From Nageia nagi (Eukaryota; Pinophyta), in contig JBITNC010000002.1 in assembly GCA_050084985.1 (NCBI GenBank), positions 39,618,001-39,682,000 on the forward strand: a stretch of 64,000 nt of DNA. The letters are read 5' to 3'. Position 1 is the first letter of the stretch. Each line of letters opens with the position of its first letter. The translations under genes and the position numbers were made by a program. Below the pieces are notes generated by a model that had not been told where the DNA came from, made no database searches, and saw only the letters and a program-made list of their open reading frames with translations. Shown here one piece after another: positions 21,131-34,002 of the stretch.

Positions 21131-22234
21131 ATTGTCTAAGTATTGGAGAAGATAAGAGAGCTAGGAAAACAATGAAGAAAGCCAAGAATACCCCAGTCAA
21201 GAGAATGTAGTTGTAGGTGCTTCCGCACCTGATGATACAGAGATTGAAACTCTCCTAGACAATGATGATGACCTATACGTAGACGTTGGGACTTTTGATG
21301 AAGTACATATTGTTGGATTGAAGTATGCCAAAGATGTGGGTTCTTCCAAACCCTCTCCTGCTGAACATAGAAAGAGGTCACCCTCGTCTTCTCAGCAACC
21401 CTCTTTGAAGAGAACCAGCCATGAGAGATCCCCTCAGCCACGAAAGAAAGGTCTATCAATAGGTGGTGATGGCGGAGATGAAGAAGATGGAGAGACCGAG
21501 GAATAGAAAAAAAAGAGGAAGCAGGACGAGCATCAGGGTAAGGACATTGCCCTTGTTCAAACCACTCCAACCAAAGAAGTCAAGAAGATCAATAAAAGCC
21601 GAGTGTTGGTGCAGAGGTTCTCTCCCAAGCTAGCAACCAAACATCTAGATCTTGACTTAGATGCCTGCCTAAGAGCCTTAAGCATGAGTATGGCTCATGA
21701 TGAAGAGATTGATCAGGACTTGAGGTCTAAGGATGAGGAAGAGGAGCTCTCTGATGGTGAGAAGGTTAGAAGAGTAGACACTTTTGTTTCTACTATAAGA
21801 AAGAGGATCTCCATCAGTCGTTGTTACTCCAAGGAGAAACATCCACAAACACTCAAGGACTACATGATAGAAACATTCAAGATGCCTATCAAGTTAGGTC
21901 TGACAGCTAGGAAGCACATAGTCACTCAGAATGTTGTTGTCATGGAACAAGAAGGCTATGAAGCTAAGAAGGAGGTGAGAAGACTCAAGAAGGAACTCAC
22001 GGCTAGCAGGAAAATCATCAAGGAGTTCCAAACGGTTAGTACCCCGTAGAGTTAAGGAAGCAAGCCACGTTCCATGCAGGATGCAAGTTGATGAAGGATC
22101 AGTTGAAAAAGGAGATGATGGAGACCATTGAGAAGTTATCCTCTCAAGTGTATAGCCTCCTTCAGGAAGGTGTTGAGATCCGGAAGTTGAAGTCCCAAAT
22201 AAGCCTCCTCGAGAAGCTAGATGGTCATCTCCCT
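21130..22234 (+). pseudogene. Element C ORF remnant (acidic/basic linker and coiled-coil part only)
   Basis: The readable parts 21318-21506 and 21603-22049 are a basic Ser/Pro-rich stretch (EHRKRSPSSSQQP), an acidic IGGDGGDEEDGETEE block, then a charged helical region ending RRLKKELTASRKIIKEFQ. The same order is found in element B (SSGGDGGNEEDEGEN, later LKELKRELVGQK). The N-terminal globular half present in A and B is missing, so C is a deletion derivative. It ends directly at the palindromic LTR start at 22237, without the tail seen after A and B. Confidence 0.55.
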
Positions 22235-22236
22235 AT

Positions 22237-25200
22237 TGTTGTGCCCGCACAACACACCGCAAGATGCAGCATTTTGGGGACACTACTTTTTTTGAAGGCA
22301 ATGGACGACATTGCCTAAAGATGACTAGACAACGGCCAGAGTGAAGAGTCAGAATGGCCAAGTAATGAAGCAGTGCACGCAAATAGCCCCCGAGGCCCAA
22401 GGCAATTCAGCGCATCCAGCAGCCATTCATGGCCCAGTTTCAAGCAACATCAAGCAAGATGCAATTTTGGATCATGATAGCGATCAGGGAGTTTTTTCAC
22501 AGTGTGGCCAACAGGGCAGAAAAGGCGCATGTTTTTAGTAGTTGAGTGCAAGAGTGGCAAAGTTGACAAAAAGGACGCATTTTTGCAAAGACTGAGCTCA
22601 CAGGTGCCTAGCGCAACAGAAAGGTGGGTTTTTGCAGAACATGAGCACAAAGGTACCCAGGTGACAAAAATGAGCGTTTTTGTCAAGTTTGAGTCCGAGT
22701 GTAGTGAAAATGACAAGGATGACAAAATGGATGTTCTTGTCAAAGTTGACCTCGGAAAGCTAGAAAAGGCAAGTATGATGAAAAAGCGCATTTTGGTCAA
22801 AATTGAGCCCAAAAATGATTAGTATAGTAAAAATGTGCGTTTTTGCACAGAGTTCGAAAAGCTCAGAAATGACCAAAAATGACGAGTTGAGCCCAAAATG
22901 GCCAAAAATGCTCGAAAATGCCAAAATGCTGGAAAAAGTTGTTTTTTCACACTTAGGGCCCGGAAATGGATGGAATCTTAGCCCAAAAATGCCGAAAATG
23001 ATGGAAAATGACAACTTTGAACCCAGAAAACCGAAAATGATCGTTTTTACACCATTTGAGCTCGGAAATCATCGAAAATGCAAAGTTTGAGCTCAAAGAT
23101 GCCAGAAAGGGCACTTTGATCGAGTTTGAGCTCGAAAATGCCAAGAGTTGTCGAAATGCACAGATTGAGTCCAGAATGGATCGAAAGTGCAAGTTTGAGT
23201 ACCCTTAGCCCCAGGCACATTTTTCCAAGGTGTTGAAAACCCAAGTGAGGGAAAAATGGTGCATGTTTCTCAGAGATAAATGCAAATGGTATCAAAATTC
23301 GAGTCTAAGAGCGTATTCGGAGAGATAAGGTGAATTCTACCACAATTAGAACTCGAAATTTTCGATTTTGACCAAGTCTAAGGAACTCAAAGGCTAGGCA
23401 CAGTTTTTCAAGCCTACAAGAAATCCATAGAAGTGCATTTTGGCGCCTAGAAAGTGGAGGAAAAATGAAAATGCATTAAAAATGAAATCTAAATGCATGA
23501 ATGAGTGGAAATGATGGTTCCAAGTCACATTAGGTCTCAAAATTTTTGGTTTTGAGCAAGTAAAGACCCCCAGAATGCTAGGCACAAGTTTATAGATTTT
23601 TCCAAATCCATTGGCATGAAAAATGGCACCTAAAATGACAAGATGGAATGTTTTTTGACCAAAAATCAAGTTTAAGTGCTTGGGACCAAGGAAAACATGA
23701 TTGCAAACACATTTAGGTCTCAAAATTTTTGATTTTGAGCACATTTGAGTACCCTAAAGGCTAGGCGCAGGTTTCCAAGGCTATGGAAATCAAATGGGAT
23801 GAAATCTAGTGCGTAGAATCATGAAATTTGATAAATTTTGGTCAAAACTCAAGTTTGAGGGGTCCATTGGGTGTAAAATGTGATTTCTAACACATTTAGC
23901 TCTTGAAAATTTTGAAATTAAGCAAGTTTTGACCCTTCAAATGCTAAGCGCAGTTTTCCAAAAGTTTCCAAATCCATAGGGGTGATTTCTAGTGCCTAAC
24001 TTGGAGGGATAAGTGCAAAATGCATTAAAAATCGATCCCAAGGTGTTCATTGGGTGAAAAACCTCAATTCTAGCACATTTAAACTTGCATTTTTTGAAAT
24101 TGAGCAAAGGAAATGGCCCAAAATCCTAGGTGCTGATATGCTAATTTTTCTAAATCCAATGAGATGGAAAATGGAGCCTAGCATGAAGAGAAGTCAAAAA
24201 TTTTGCAAAAATTCAATTTTTTTTTAAATGGTTGCATGGAAAAGGGGATTCTAAGCATGTTTAAATCAGCAAATTTTCAAATTTGAGCACTATAAATGCC
24301 CCAAAAAGTCAAGCACAGGTTTGCAAGCCATTGAAGAACTCAAAAGAATGAAAAATGACGCCAAGATCCAAAGGAAAAGCTCAAAAACCCACCAAAACTC
24401 AAATTTTAGCACTTGATTGGGTGGAGAGGGAGAAAATAATGACATTTAAAATTTTAATTTGTCAATTTTGACCAAAGGAGGTGCCTCCAAAAGCTAGGCG
24501 CTGATTTTCAAGTCTATAGAGTGTTTCAAGGCTCCAATACCTTAAGAAACATGCAAAATGCACCCCTAGAGCACTTTTTAGGTCAAAAACCCACTAAGGA
24601 GCATGCAAAAGGTCCTTGAGCCTCCATGCATTCATTTTTGAGCAAAATCCTCACAAAACCTCAAAAACTTGCTCAAAAACTTGAAATTTGCTCACAAGAT
24701 CCAAAATAGCCCCAAACCTTTTCAAAAAATTTCAAAAACTTTAGAATCTCATCCTCTATCCATCCATTAGGTCAAATCCACTTTTTTAAAATTTTTCCAA
24801 ATTTTGGAACCCCTCTATATTTTGGCCATTTTCACCATTTTCAAGCTTTTTGAAAAAACATGAAAAAACACAAAAAATGCTTTTTCAAGGCCTAAAAACT
24901 CCCAAATTTTGAAAAATCCAAACTTCAAAGTGAATACCAAAGTGATAGACCTCATATAGGAAAGCAATCTCCATCATTCACTTCCCTCGAACGAAGCTTG
25001 AAACCCCACTTTGCATCCCCATCTTTCCAAGCTTCAAAGCTGCCAAAAATGTGTCAAAAAATGAATACGAGTTAAAAAAAAAATGAGTTAATTCAGACAT
25101 CGAAAACTCAATATTTTTCTCTAAGACTTGTTCACAAGCCTCCTAGATTTATTTGCCAACATCCCATGTACTTGTTTCCCACTTCCGATGAACTTCAAAA

Positions 25201-25330
25201 TTCTTGAAAATCCACATTTAACTTCTAAAAAACCCAAAAATAGGCCAAAATTTTGAATATCTCTTTTTCACTCCAAAATCGCTCCAAAGATACCCAGTAT
25301 CACTCCTAACACCTTGTTGTGTTCCATAGG
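22237..25330 (+). repeat. LTR-like block with about 182-bp tandem modules, leader of element B
   Basis: It begins with the palindrome TGTTGTGCCCGCACAACA (22237-22254). From about 23.39 to 24.6 kb a degenerate module recurs: its GGCGCAGGTTT-like start is found near 23397, 23579, 23761, 23942, 24127, 24311 and 24495, a regular step of 181-185 bp. The first part (22.5-23.3 kb) has short GAAAATG/CCGAAAATG-type repeats. No gene is supported; the open frames here come from the low-complexity sequence. The end passes into the element B ORF. Confidence 0.55.
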
Positions 25331-25338
25331 GCATAAAC

Positions 25339-28300
25339 AATGAATATTGCTAAGAAAGACAAGGAGCTCCAGATGGAAAGACTCATGAAGATCAACCCGA
25401 TCACCCTAGAAAAAGAAGGGAGGACCGCTTTCCCTACGACCTCATTAGTAGACGCCTTTCTCAGATCAGAGACACAGACTCGGCATCCACTGACCCCATC
25501 AAGTCATTAGAAAAGATGGCCAAGATCCCATATGAACGATTGCTCAACAACACACTTGCTTAGTCCAAAATCGTTGAAGCCTGTATGATCCCATATACCG
25601 TTCCATTCCCAGAATTGTACCTTGAAGTAGCCAGATACTACAACAAGAAGGAGAGGATCCTCAATGACAATGAAGGCACCAAGATACTAGACTTCACGAT
25701 GGAAGGAATAGAGAGTGCCTTTGCCTGGAGCAATGAGGGAATCATATTCAATATGGTGGACTCCGTGAAATTCTTCAACAGCATGACAAAGCCGGGGAAC
25801 TTAATAGGAGATTGGTTGGTTGACGAATGCAAAGACTACAAGGTAAAGTCCTTAAGCCAACCAAGTAGAATAGACTTCTATCCGATAGTCTCTACCATCA
25901 TCAGCATGTTGTGCAGAATAATGGGGCAAGAGAACGACCAACGATTCAGGAAGGAGTTCGTGGGCTTCATACATCAGATTAGTTGAGGCAAGGAATCAAA
26001 TGGAGCAAGGTGATCAGCAATTGCATGGCCTAACAGTTGTCCCAACTCGTAGAAACCAAAAAGTTTTACATGAGCTCTTACTTGGTATTTCTGCTCCTAC
26101 ATGGCAAGAATAGAAAATCCGCCATAGCAAATACCAAGTACCTATTTGACCTAGAAATGCCAATATAGCGGAGCTACCCTAGATTTCAACTAGAAAGACG
26201 GGACGAATTCAAAATGATGAAAGACGGATTCGAGTGCTGAATATACAAGGAAATAAAGGGAACCATCAATATGACTAGAATACCAGAGGCAGCAATCCAA
26301 GCTCTTCGAGGACATGCAGATTTCTATCTCAAAGAGACGAATGCCACATACATCAGGGTCTACGGGTCAACTGAGCCACCTTACAGACTGCCTCGTTACG
26401 CAAGTGATCAGTTCATATTGATGGAACTTTGTAGACACTTGTCATACCTGCACGAGAAAGTTTGGTGTAAGAAAGGTGCCACCACTTGTAAATTACCCAT
26501 CCAAATAAGGGAGTACGAATGCACGTCCTAGCGACAAGTCAAAACAAGGAAGATGAAGTTGCCATACTATGGCTTCACAGTAGAACAGGCAGTAGAGTAC
26601 TATGACCCCGAAGGTGTGATCAGCACATTTTTCAAGAAAACCTGGCAAACCGATTACCCCCACAAGTCCCTAGGAAAGCTCGAAAGGTACAAAAATTTAA
26701 ATGATACAGACCAAATCAGAGAAATAAACAAGGACATGGCAACAGAAGAGAAGCTCTTGCAGACAGTAACCAAGAAGAAGAAGAAGAGAGGTCTACAAGA
26801 GGAGAATGCAGTAGCTAGGATACATCGTTTGATAATCCTTAAAGGGAATCCCCCGATTCCGTACGTGCCTCCACCAATCTCACCTTTTGTGAAGCTGACA
26901 CAAGGACAATCTGGTCAATATGCTACACTCATTGTTCAACCAAGGCAAACTATTGATCAGACAATACAAGGATTATCACAAGAGATAAAAAGCACTAAAG
27001 AGACTGGAAGCACTTCACATCCATATGAACGCTTGAAGAAGCTAGTGGAAGTTCCTCCCAGAGGTCCATCCCAAGATGGACAATTATATTATTTTGGCCC
27101 TAGTTCTCTTGCTCCTCCTTCCAGTGACAGCAAGGATAAATATGAGATTGATGAAGGAGACCTCTTAAGAGAGCCTTTAGAAGATGGCCAAATATCAGAA
27201 ATACCTTATATCTCAGACAATGAATCAGATTCATCAATCGAGAAGATACTGACCATAGATCCTCCTACCATGGCAAAACTCGTACAAGCTACAAAACCTA
27301 CCTCTACACGAGCTTCCGCACCTCGACCACCGAAGAAGACACCACCTTAGAGAAAACCTCCACAAATTGCTCCAAGAAGGACCTCAGCATCCAAGGGAAT
27401 AGCATCCTCATCAGGAGGAGATGGAGGAAACGAGGAGGATGAAGGTGAAAACAAAGACCTGAGGAAAAAGAGGAGAGAGGATGAACATCAAGGGAATCCT
27501 GAGAGACAAGGGGCCACAGTTGCTAATCTTGAACCAGGTTACAATTTCGACATGAATGCGCTCTTGAACAATTTGAGAACATACCACCCATTTGAAGCTC
27601 GTGTCGACATTGAAACCGATCAAGATTCAGATACTGAACTTGAACATATAGCCACTTACGTCTCAACGAAGTATAACTCCATCGTCACCGATACTGTTGC
27701 TGTAGGAAGGAAAAGAAATGTCAGTGGAAAATTTGCATTAGTGGTGGAAACAAGGGAAGAGCCGTGTAAAAAGATCGGCACTTTGGGTAGGCAACATGCA
27801 ATCGTCACAAATGTTGTGGCACTGACAGAGGAGAATACCTCGCAAAAGATAGAGCTCAAGGAGCTTAAGAGAGAATTGGTTGGACAAAAGTAGTTGACCC
27901 TAGACATCCAAGCTGCTACCTAACAGTTGAAGATATCAGGAAACAGATTTCCTTGAATACTAGGATTCAAACGGTCAAAGAGGAGTGGATAAAAGAAACC
28001 AAAGAAGCCATTCATAAGTTATTCCTAGGAATAACTAATTTCTTTATCGAGGAGAGTGGATCGATTGTTGTGCAAGGCAGGATCCATGAATTGATTGCCA
28101 GGTGGGTCAATAGTTATCAAGTGATGCATGATCTGAGAAGGATGATTGCTAGCATGCCAATACTACTGGAATATTGTCATCAATTCTTTTACCAGTATGA
28201 TTGGCTGCTCTACGGTATTTCAAAGTGTCAAGATTTCATCCAAATTTGAACAAATTTCAAGGACATGAAGAAATAGCTAGCAAAGTACCAGTTTGATCTA

Positions 28301-28615
28301 AAATTGATCGAGGAGGATGGGCGCAACAGGACTACAGTACAATGATAAATGAAGTCCAACTGATGATTACAACCTACCTCGAGACCAAGGACATCAATGT
28401 CCTCAAGTCCGGAAAACAGATCAAATATGGCAGTGATATGGCAGTATGGTGAAGCGAGATGGAGACTTCAAAGTCCATCACTGCATATCTATTGGCGAAT
28501 GAAGGTTATAGAAATTTCCAACATAGGCATCAAAAACAAAGAAACCTTCATGGGCACCAACTTCGAGGAAGCCATCGCATCACATGTGCAAACTGCAAGT
28601 CAACCATCATAATTT
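25339..28615 (+). pseudogene. Element B additional-type ORF (best preserved copy, several stops)
   Basis: The first ATG is in MNIAKKDKELQMERL. Readable blocks: 25585-25986 (VPFPELYLEVARYYNKK, then an acidic/aromatic region), 26271-26531 (GHADFYLKETNATYIRVYGS), 26553-27350 (YYDPEGVISTFFKKTW, a basic KKKKKRGLQEE patch, then a Pro-rich linker) and 27552-27893 plus 27953-28249 (coiled-coil-like). The regions WSKVISNCMAQQLSQLVETK and YIRVYGSTEPPYRLP parallel WSAAISNGISEQLQRIEEG and FVRLYGFSGAPFLLP of the gypsy additional ORF, in the same order and followed in both by a linker and a charged helical tail. No pol gene accompanies it. Function unknown. Confidence 0.65.
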
Positions 28616-29650
28616 TTATCTTCGAAAATTTTGTAAATCAGTCAACCAGGAAAGTTGAGCACCAAAACTCAACTAACCCTGCTCTCATGATCAATCAGCC
28701 TGACAAGTAGAGCACCAAAAGTCAGCTGACTTAGTCGTAGGAGGCAAATATGTAATATTTTAATATATCTTTTTAAATAGAATTAGGGCAACACTTGGGA
28801 ACCCTAGAAATTCTATAAATAGACCCTATAGGGTCACTTTTATGAAGAATGAAAGTTTGGAACTTTTCCAAGAATGAAAATTTTGAGAACAAGTTCAAAT
28901 TTTTTGTAAAAGAAGAAAATTGTGGAAACTTTTCTGTAACTCTTTTACAAGCTAATACAAAGTGGTTGCTTATTTTCTCAAGAGATTTATCATGCGTGGA
29001 GTGGTGAATGGGATTCAGTTTGTGGCTTTCTTTCATGATTCAAATATTTTCGCTTCTTTCCTTGAAAACTTGAGAGTTTTAGGAAAAAATAGTTGTTCAA
29101 ACTTTACAAAATATTTTGAATTGCTCAAAGTTTGCCATCTTTTGCCTCTTACACATTTAAACAAAATGTATTCTGAAGTTGTTTCTATTCCATATCCTAT
29201 TTGAAGCTCTCGTTCAAACTTGGTTCCAAAGTGCGCGTTCTACACTAAGTTGCTTTGATTGCATCGTTCCTGTTCGCAAAGTACCGACAATCAGTTTCAC
29301 CTTATGCTCTAGATTCAAAGCTGATTGGATAATAGTCATTCACCAATCGATTAGAAAACATCTCATTTTAGACAATGCTTTGTTATGACAATTGCCTTGT
29401 GACTTTAACCAATATTGGATCATTCCCACTTTTCTTTGTTTTATTTGTTTATTTTATCTTTCCTGCATTATTTTTTTTACACAACCAAAACAACTTTCAA
29501 AAATCGCAAAAACACTGTCCCTATAAAAAAAGTGAGTTAACAGCTTCTACCTCTATCAAACTAATTGAGTTCATTCCCCTGAACCATATCAAATTGTGCT
29601 ATTTCAACGAGAACACAAACAAACCTTGGGGTTTTAGTCCTTTCAAGAGG
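28616..29650 (+). repeat. 3' non-coding tail of element B
   Basis: Homologous in patches to 18.2-19.1 kb (see there). It contains a TATA-box-like TATAAATA at 28814-28821. No gene seen. The palindromic LTR start expected after it was not found, so the right end of B is unclear. Confidence 0.45.
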
Positions 29651-30681
29651 AGGTAAGTTACGCTATCTCACCTTAATGCTGGATGCTTTCCCTTTCTTGA
29701 TCGTGTGCAAGCGATCATAGGCGGGTGGGAAAGGTTTCCATCCCAACACCTACCATCACCCATCTGTAGCAGATCTTTGCTGACAAACCTGAAAAGCTAG
29801 TCTATTGCCACAAATTCATGTATTAGCACGACTAGCTGAAGCATGCACTAGAAAAGTGTAATGTTGTTTTGAGAGTCAAAATCCCTTTGAGAAAGGAGGT
29901 AGAAAAGCATATGAGCAAATATGTATACTAGCTCAAATTTAGTGTGTGTAGGAAAGAAGTGGTGTTGGCAGAGGCTCAAAATCTGATCCAGGAGCATCTT
30001 GAGGTCGAGGATCTCAACTTACTAAAGGCAGGGCATCCCATACACCATGAGAGGTAGATGGTCATCTGGAGATTCCAAATGCAAACTACGTTCGGGCGAA
30101 TTGGAGAGTCGGAGACTACTTCAGGTATAATGGCAACATCGTTGGCATGCTTTCCAGGGGAGTATGGAAGGTCGTAGCATTCTTGAAAGAGACCATTGAG
30201 TCATACGATCTCACCAACAAGGATTGGAACTCTGTCGGTACCAGACAAATCTGGCCTAGATTTGATTCACTCGAAGATTCTATCTGCGATTATCCTTTCC
30301 ATTGTTTAATGCATATTGGTGGTTGTTATTGCTATGTTCAAACTTTATTTATTTGATTTGATTGGTGTAGGGATGAGGTCTTGCTCCCGCCAGATCAAAT
30401 CTGTCAGACTCATTTATGGCTCTAACCAATGCAGGGATGAGGTTTTGCCCCTGTCGGTTCAGATGTCAGACTTTTATTGCATATCTGATTTTCTTTTGCT
30501 TAGATTAGAGATAGATTAAATGCATTACGGTTGTGGCATTTATATTTTGTCAACCTTTTAAATGCCATTTGCATAGTTTATTACAAGAGATTAGATTTTG
30601 CATTGGTATGTGTGTTGTGCGTGTGCACACCATATTAGATTTGATGCCTTTAGGGCAACACTTCAAGTGGCCTATTTATAC
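29651..30681. other. Unassigned DNA with a short coding-like fragment
   Basis: No complete gene. Around 30060-30290 the plus strand reads like former coding DNA (NANYVRANWRVGDYFRYNGN, later ESYDLTNKDWNSVG), flanked by stops; I do not recognise it, and a retroelement origin is likely. At about 30361-30413 and 30424-30470 a stretch (AGGGATGAGG...CAGACT) is present twice. Confidence 0.35.
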
Positions 30682-31047
30682 CATAGTTAGAAAAATCGGA
30701 ATCGGATCAAAATCGTTTGGTTGCAGAATTTGGATTTTTTGAAAAATCGGACAAAATCGGCAAAAAAATCAGATAAAATCAACATGAGAAAAATGAAGGA
30801 ATTTCCTTGGTTTTAGCTAAATCTCAAAGAACGGATAAAATCGACCAAAAAACCGGATAAAATTGGTAAAAAATCAAATAAATTTGGCAAAAAATCGTAG
30901 GTCGATGCAATTTTTTTGTCAATAAAATCAGAATTGGAAAAAATCGAATAAACACTTATTTGAAAAAAATCGGATCCTATTCGAATCGAATCATTTGCTT
31001 GGCTGGTTCCGATTTTATCCGATTCCGATCCGATTTTTCCAACTATG
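30682..31047. mobile_element. 366-bp hAT-like MITE (copy 1)
   Basis: The terminal inverted repeats start CATAGTTAGAAAAATCGG on the left and, read inward from the right, CATAGTTGGAAAAATCGG. An exact 8-bp target duplication ATTTATAC lies at 30674-30681 and 31048-31055. The interior is a run of AAAATCGGAT/AAAATCGGC-type repeats with no coding capacity. An 8-bp duplication is typical of hAT-superfamily transposition. Confidence 0.85.
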
Positions 31048-31055
31048 ATTTATAC

Positions 31056-32279
31056 CCCACTCGGGCCATTTAGAAGGGGATATTGCATATATGAGAATTT
31101 TTGCAAAAATTGGAGGATTTTTGCATGATGTTGATTGCATAAGACTGTTGCATCTGCTAAAATTGAGGATTTTTGCTTATGGTTGCGTAAGGATTTGCTG
31201 CATAAGGGATTCTTTGCATATCATGGATGCATATTGTCACATCTCTGTTTCATGTTGAATATCATATTGAAATCATTGCAATCAAGAAAGGAATGCTTCT
31301 ATTCATGCTATGGAATATCATTGTGAGTTTATTTCTTTCTTGAATAGTTCTATAAAGTAAATGCTGTGAAGATTATCATTTGTGCAATCATGCATCTTAT
31401 CCTGTAAGATTCTCTTGCTGGTTTGAATAGTTTTTACTGCTTAAGTGCATTCTCTTTGAAAACTACGAGTTTTAGGAGAAGATAGTTCAATATCTTTCAA
31501 AGTGGTTTAAATTGTTCATTGTATGATTTGCAAGTAAGTGGATGTAGTCTGGGGCGTATAGCTTATCTCTATGTCATTCAATTAGATTTATGTATTCAAA
31601 TGTTGGTCATTTCTCTTCATCCCATTCCATTGTGTCTTCCATCACAGACCCTGCAGCTTCTTGCTCTCGTCCGGTAGTAACTTGAGCCTTTTGCTATTTG
31701 CTGCCTTACTTGATAAGTGAATACATTTTCTTCAAGAATCTAAAGATGACCTGTCGAGACATTGCATCACTAGTGATACCTTCATAAGTTCATTATTCAT
31801 ATTCCTATGCATTTATCCCTGCATTTGTGATCTTTCTTCGCTTTTGTTCACATTTGCAATCTTTCCTCTTTGTGGGAGCGAATCTCGATGGTGTATTTCC
31901 CTTGTATACGGTTAACAACATGCATCTCTATACACTGTGCCCTAGTCCATATTCCATGTGAGCACTTGGGGTAACCAATTCATTCAAGCAGAAACAAGTA
32001 ACGTTGTTTCCTCCAAGTCTTGTGCATGTTTTGGGTGAGGAAAGAAAAACATACCAACACATCCCTAAGCAAAGACATTTGTACAAGCATTGGATTTTGC
32101 TTTGCAAGTTACCTATAGACGTCAGAGCGTTGAGTAGGAGTTTCGACAAGACCTTTGGAGGTAGACAGTCCTTTTCAAACGGGGGAATTGGTATCGCTTT
32201 CCCAACTATGATGCTAGGAGTCCTAAACCTACGATGATTTCAAAGATTACCGTAGGAAAGAAATACTTCCCAATAGGTT
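31056..32279. other. Unassigned DNA between the MITE and the copia element
   Basis: No gene is supported. A GAAAACTACGAGTTTTAGG block near 31.46 kb resembles the 3' tails of elements A and B, so this may be a further eroded tail of that family. Confidence 0.35.
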
Positions 32280-32446
32280 AGAGCATTTGATGTGTTGATT
32301 CCAAATTGTATGTATTGGTGTGTAGCATTTTGATGTTAAAGACTAAATATTGAAGATTTCATTATTCTCCATTGCTCTCGCTTGTTCATTGTGTATTTTC
32401 TTCATTATGGGTGATGTTTGTTTATAAGTTTTGGCTACAAACTTCA
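32280..32446 (+). repeat. Truncated 5' LTR of the copia element
   Basis: From GAGCATTTGATGTGTTGATTCC to TACAAACTTCA it matches the last part of the 3' LTR at 36932-37430. The first two thirds of the LTR are absent. Confidence 0.8.
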
Positions 32447-32449
32447 TTA

Positions 32450-32465
32450 TGGTATCAAAGCTTGG
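32450..32465 (+). other. Primer-binding site of the copia element
   Basis: TGGTATCAAAGCTTGG lies four bases inside the LTR end. It differs by one base from TGGTATCAGAGC, the initiator methionine tRNA complement common in plant copia elements. Confidence 0.75.
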
Positions 32466-32553
32466 TTTGGTTGAAGGGTTTGAATAAGCAAGTGATCTTT
32501 GTAGCAATTTATCATATTGGTATTTGAGATTGTTGTGTTGTTGCTTGAGCTAT

Positions 32554-33400
32554 AATGGTCGACAACACAAATGCCCTTCCTATTCCAAAGTTTGATGGAG
32601 TAGACTAGGAATACTAGAGTATCAAAATGAAGACCTTGTTGATAGGAAAAGGTTTGTGGGATATTGTTGAGGTGGCTACACTAAACCAACTGATTGTAGC
32701 ACTCTTCAAGTTGTTGATAGAACAACAAGGAAGGAGACACATAAAAGGAATTGTTTAGCTCTCTTATCACCTTCAATCTGCACTTGAGAAGAGCATCTTT
32801 CCAAGGATTGTTGGCTGCACAACAGCTGCACAAGCATAGAAGGCTTTGAAAGATGGATATCAAGGAAGTGACCAAGTCAAACAAGTTAAATTGCAAACTC
32901 TCAAAAAAAAGTTTGAGAATTTAAAGGTGCAAGAAAGTGAAGGTGTTGGAGATTATTGTGTAAGAGTGAAGGTTGTTGTCAACAAAATGGCACTCTTGGA
33001 GAAGAGTTGAACAATGAAGTTGTCATCAAGGTGGTGTTAAGAACACATACCCCCAAATGGAACCATGTTGCTATCATTATTGAAGAAAGCAAAAAACTGT
33101 CCACTATTGAATTTGATCAATTGATAAGCTCTTTCATGTCTCATAAGGAGAGGCTGAAAGAAACTATTGTTGGTGGTGTTGAGGAGAAAGCATTTTCTTC
33201 CAAAGAGATTGAAGCAAGTTCTAGTGGACAAAGAAGTGAAAATGGCCAAGGGAGAGGTCGGAATTCTTCTAGAGCAAGAGGAAGAGGTAGAGGTGGTTCA
33301 GCTGCAAGAGGAAGAGGTAGTGGAAGAATTGATAAGAAGAATATGTAATGTTACCATTGCAATAAATATGGGCATTTTGAGAGAGTGTAGATTGAAAGGT
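32554..33400 (+). pseudogene. Copia gag
   Basis: It starts MVDNTNALPIPKFDG, then two early stops. The helical core (33-kb region) reads LGEELNNEVVIKVVLRTHTP and LISSFMSHKERL, followed by a Gly/Arg-rich stretch (RGRGRNSSRARGRGRGG). A CCHC zinc knuckle (CYHCNKYGHFER...) follows, with an upstream TAA in place of a sense codon and a small deletion just before its last cysteine. Gag forms the particle and binds element RNA; this copy is non-functional. Confidence 0.75.
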
Positions 33401-34002
33401 GCAAATGAAGGTAGGAAAGCCAACTATGGTGAAGTAGAAGTTGTTGGTGATCAAAATTTGTTCTTATCGTACAACAAGGCTGATAAGACTCTTCAAAAGA
33501 CATCGATACTTGATACGGGATGTTTCAATCACATAACCGATAAGGGAGAGATGTTTTCTTCCTTGGATCATTCCTTCAAATCTAGTATTAAGCTTGGTGA
33601 TGATAAATCCTTCAAATTTGAAACACAATTTGCTGAGTGTAGGCGAGATTGTGGAGAAAAACTACAAGCTAGTTTTTGAAGATTGAAAATGTGTAATTTA
33701 TGATAAGAACCATGGGAATAGAGTTGTTACAATTGTTCCTATAAAAAGCAATAGGTTGTTTCCTTTGAGATTTGAAGGACAAAAGGGCAATCTTGCAAAT
33801 GTGATTGTTGAAAACAAACATTGGTTATGGCATCTCAGATTTGGGCACTTGAATTTTTCAAGTGTTAAGTTTTTTACATCTCATGAGATGGTGTATGGCT
33901 TGTCAAAGGTGGAGGATCAAAAGACTATTTGTGAAGGGTGTGCTTTGGGAAAGCACTGTAGACAGAATTTTCCTAAAGGGAAAGCATGGAGGACCTCATG
34001 TC
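33400..34002 (+). pseudogene. Copia protease and GAG-pre-integrase part
   Basis: SILDTGCFNHITDKGEMF is the retropepsin active-site region (DTG). About 250 bp later LWHLRFGHLNFSSVKF and CEGCALGKHCRQNFP give the pre-integrase H...H...C..C zinc-binding part. The frame breaks between the two. The coding sequence stops at the MITE insertion. Confidence 0.75.

Noticed and set aside
22450-23744. Overlapping open frames on both strands
   Set aside because: Sequence is a low-complexity GAAAATG/AAAATTTT-type repeat; the frames are composition-driven and share no motif.
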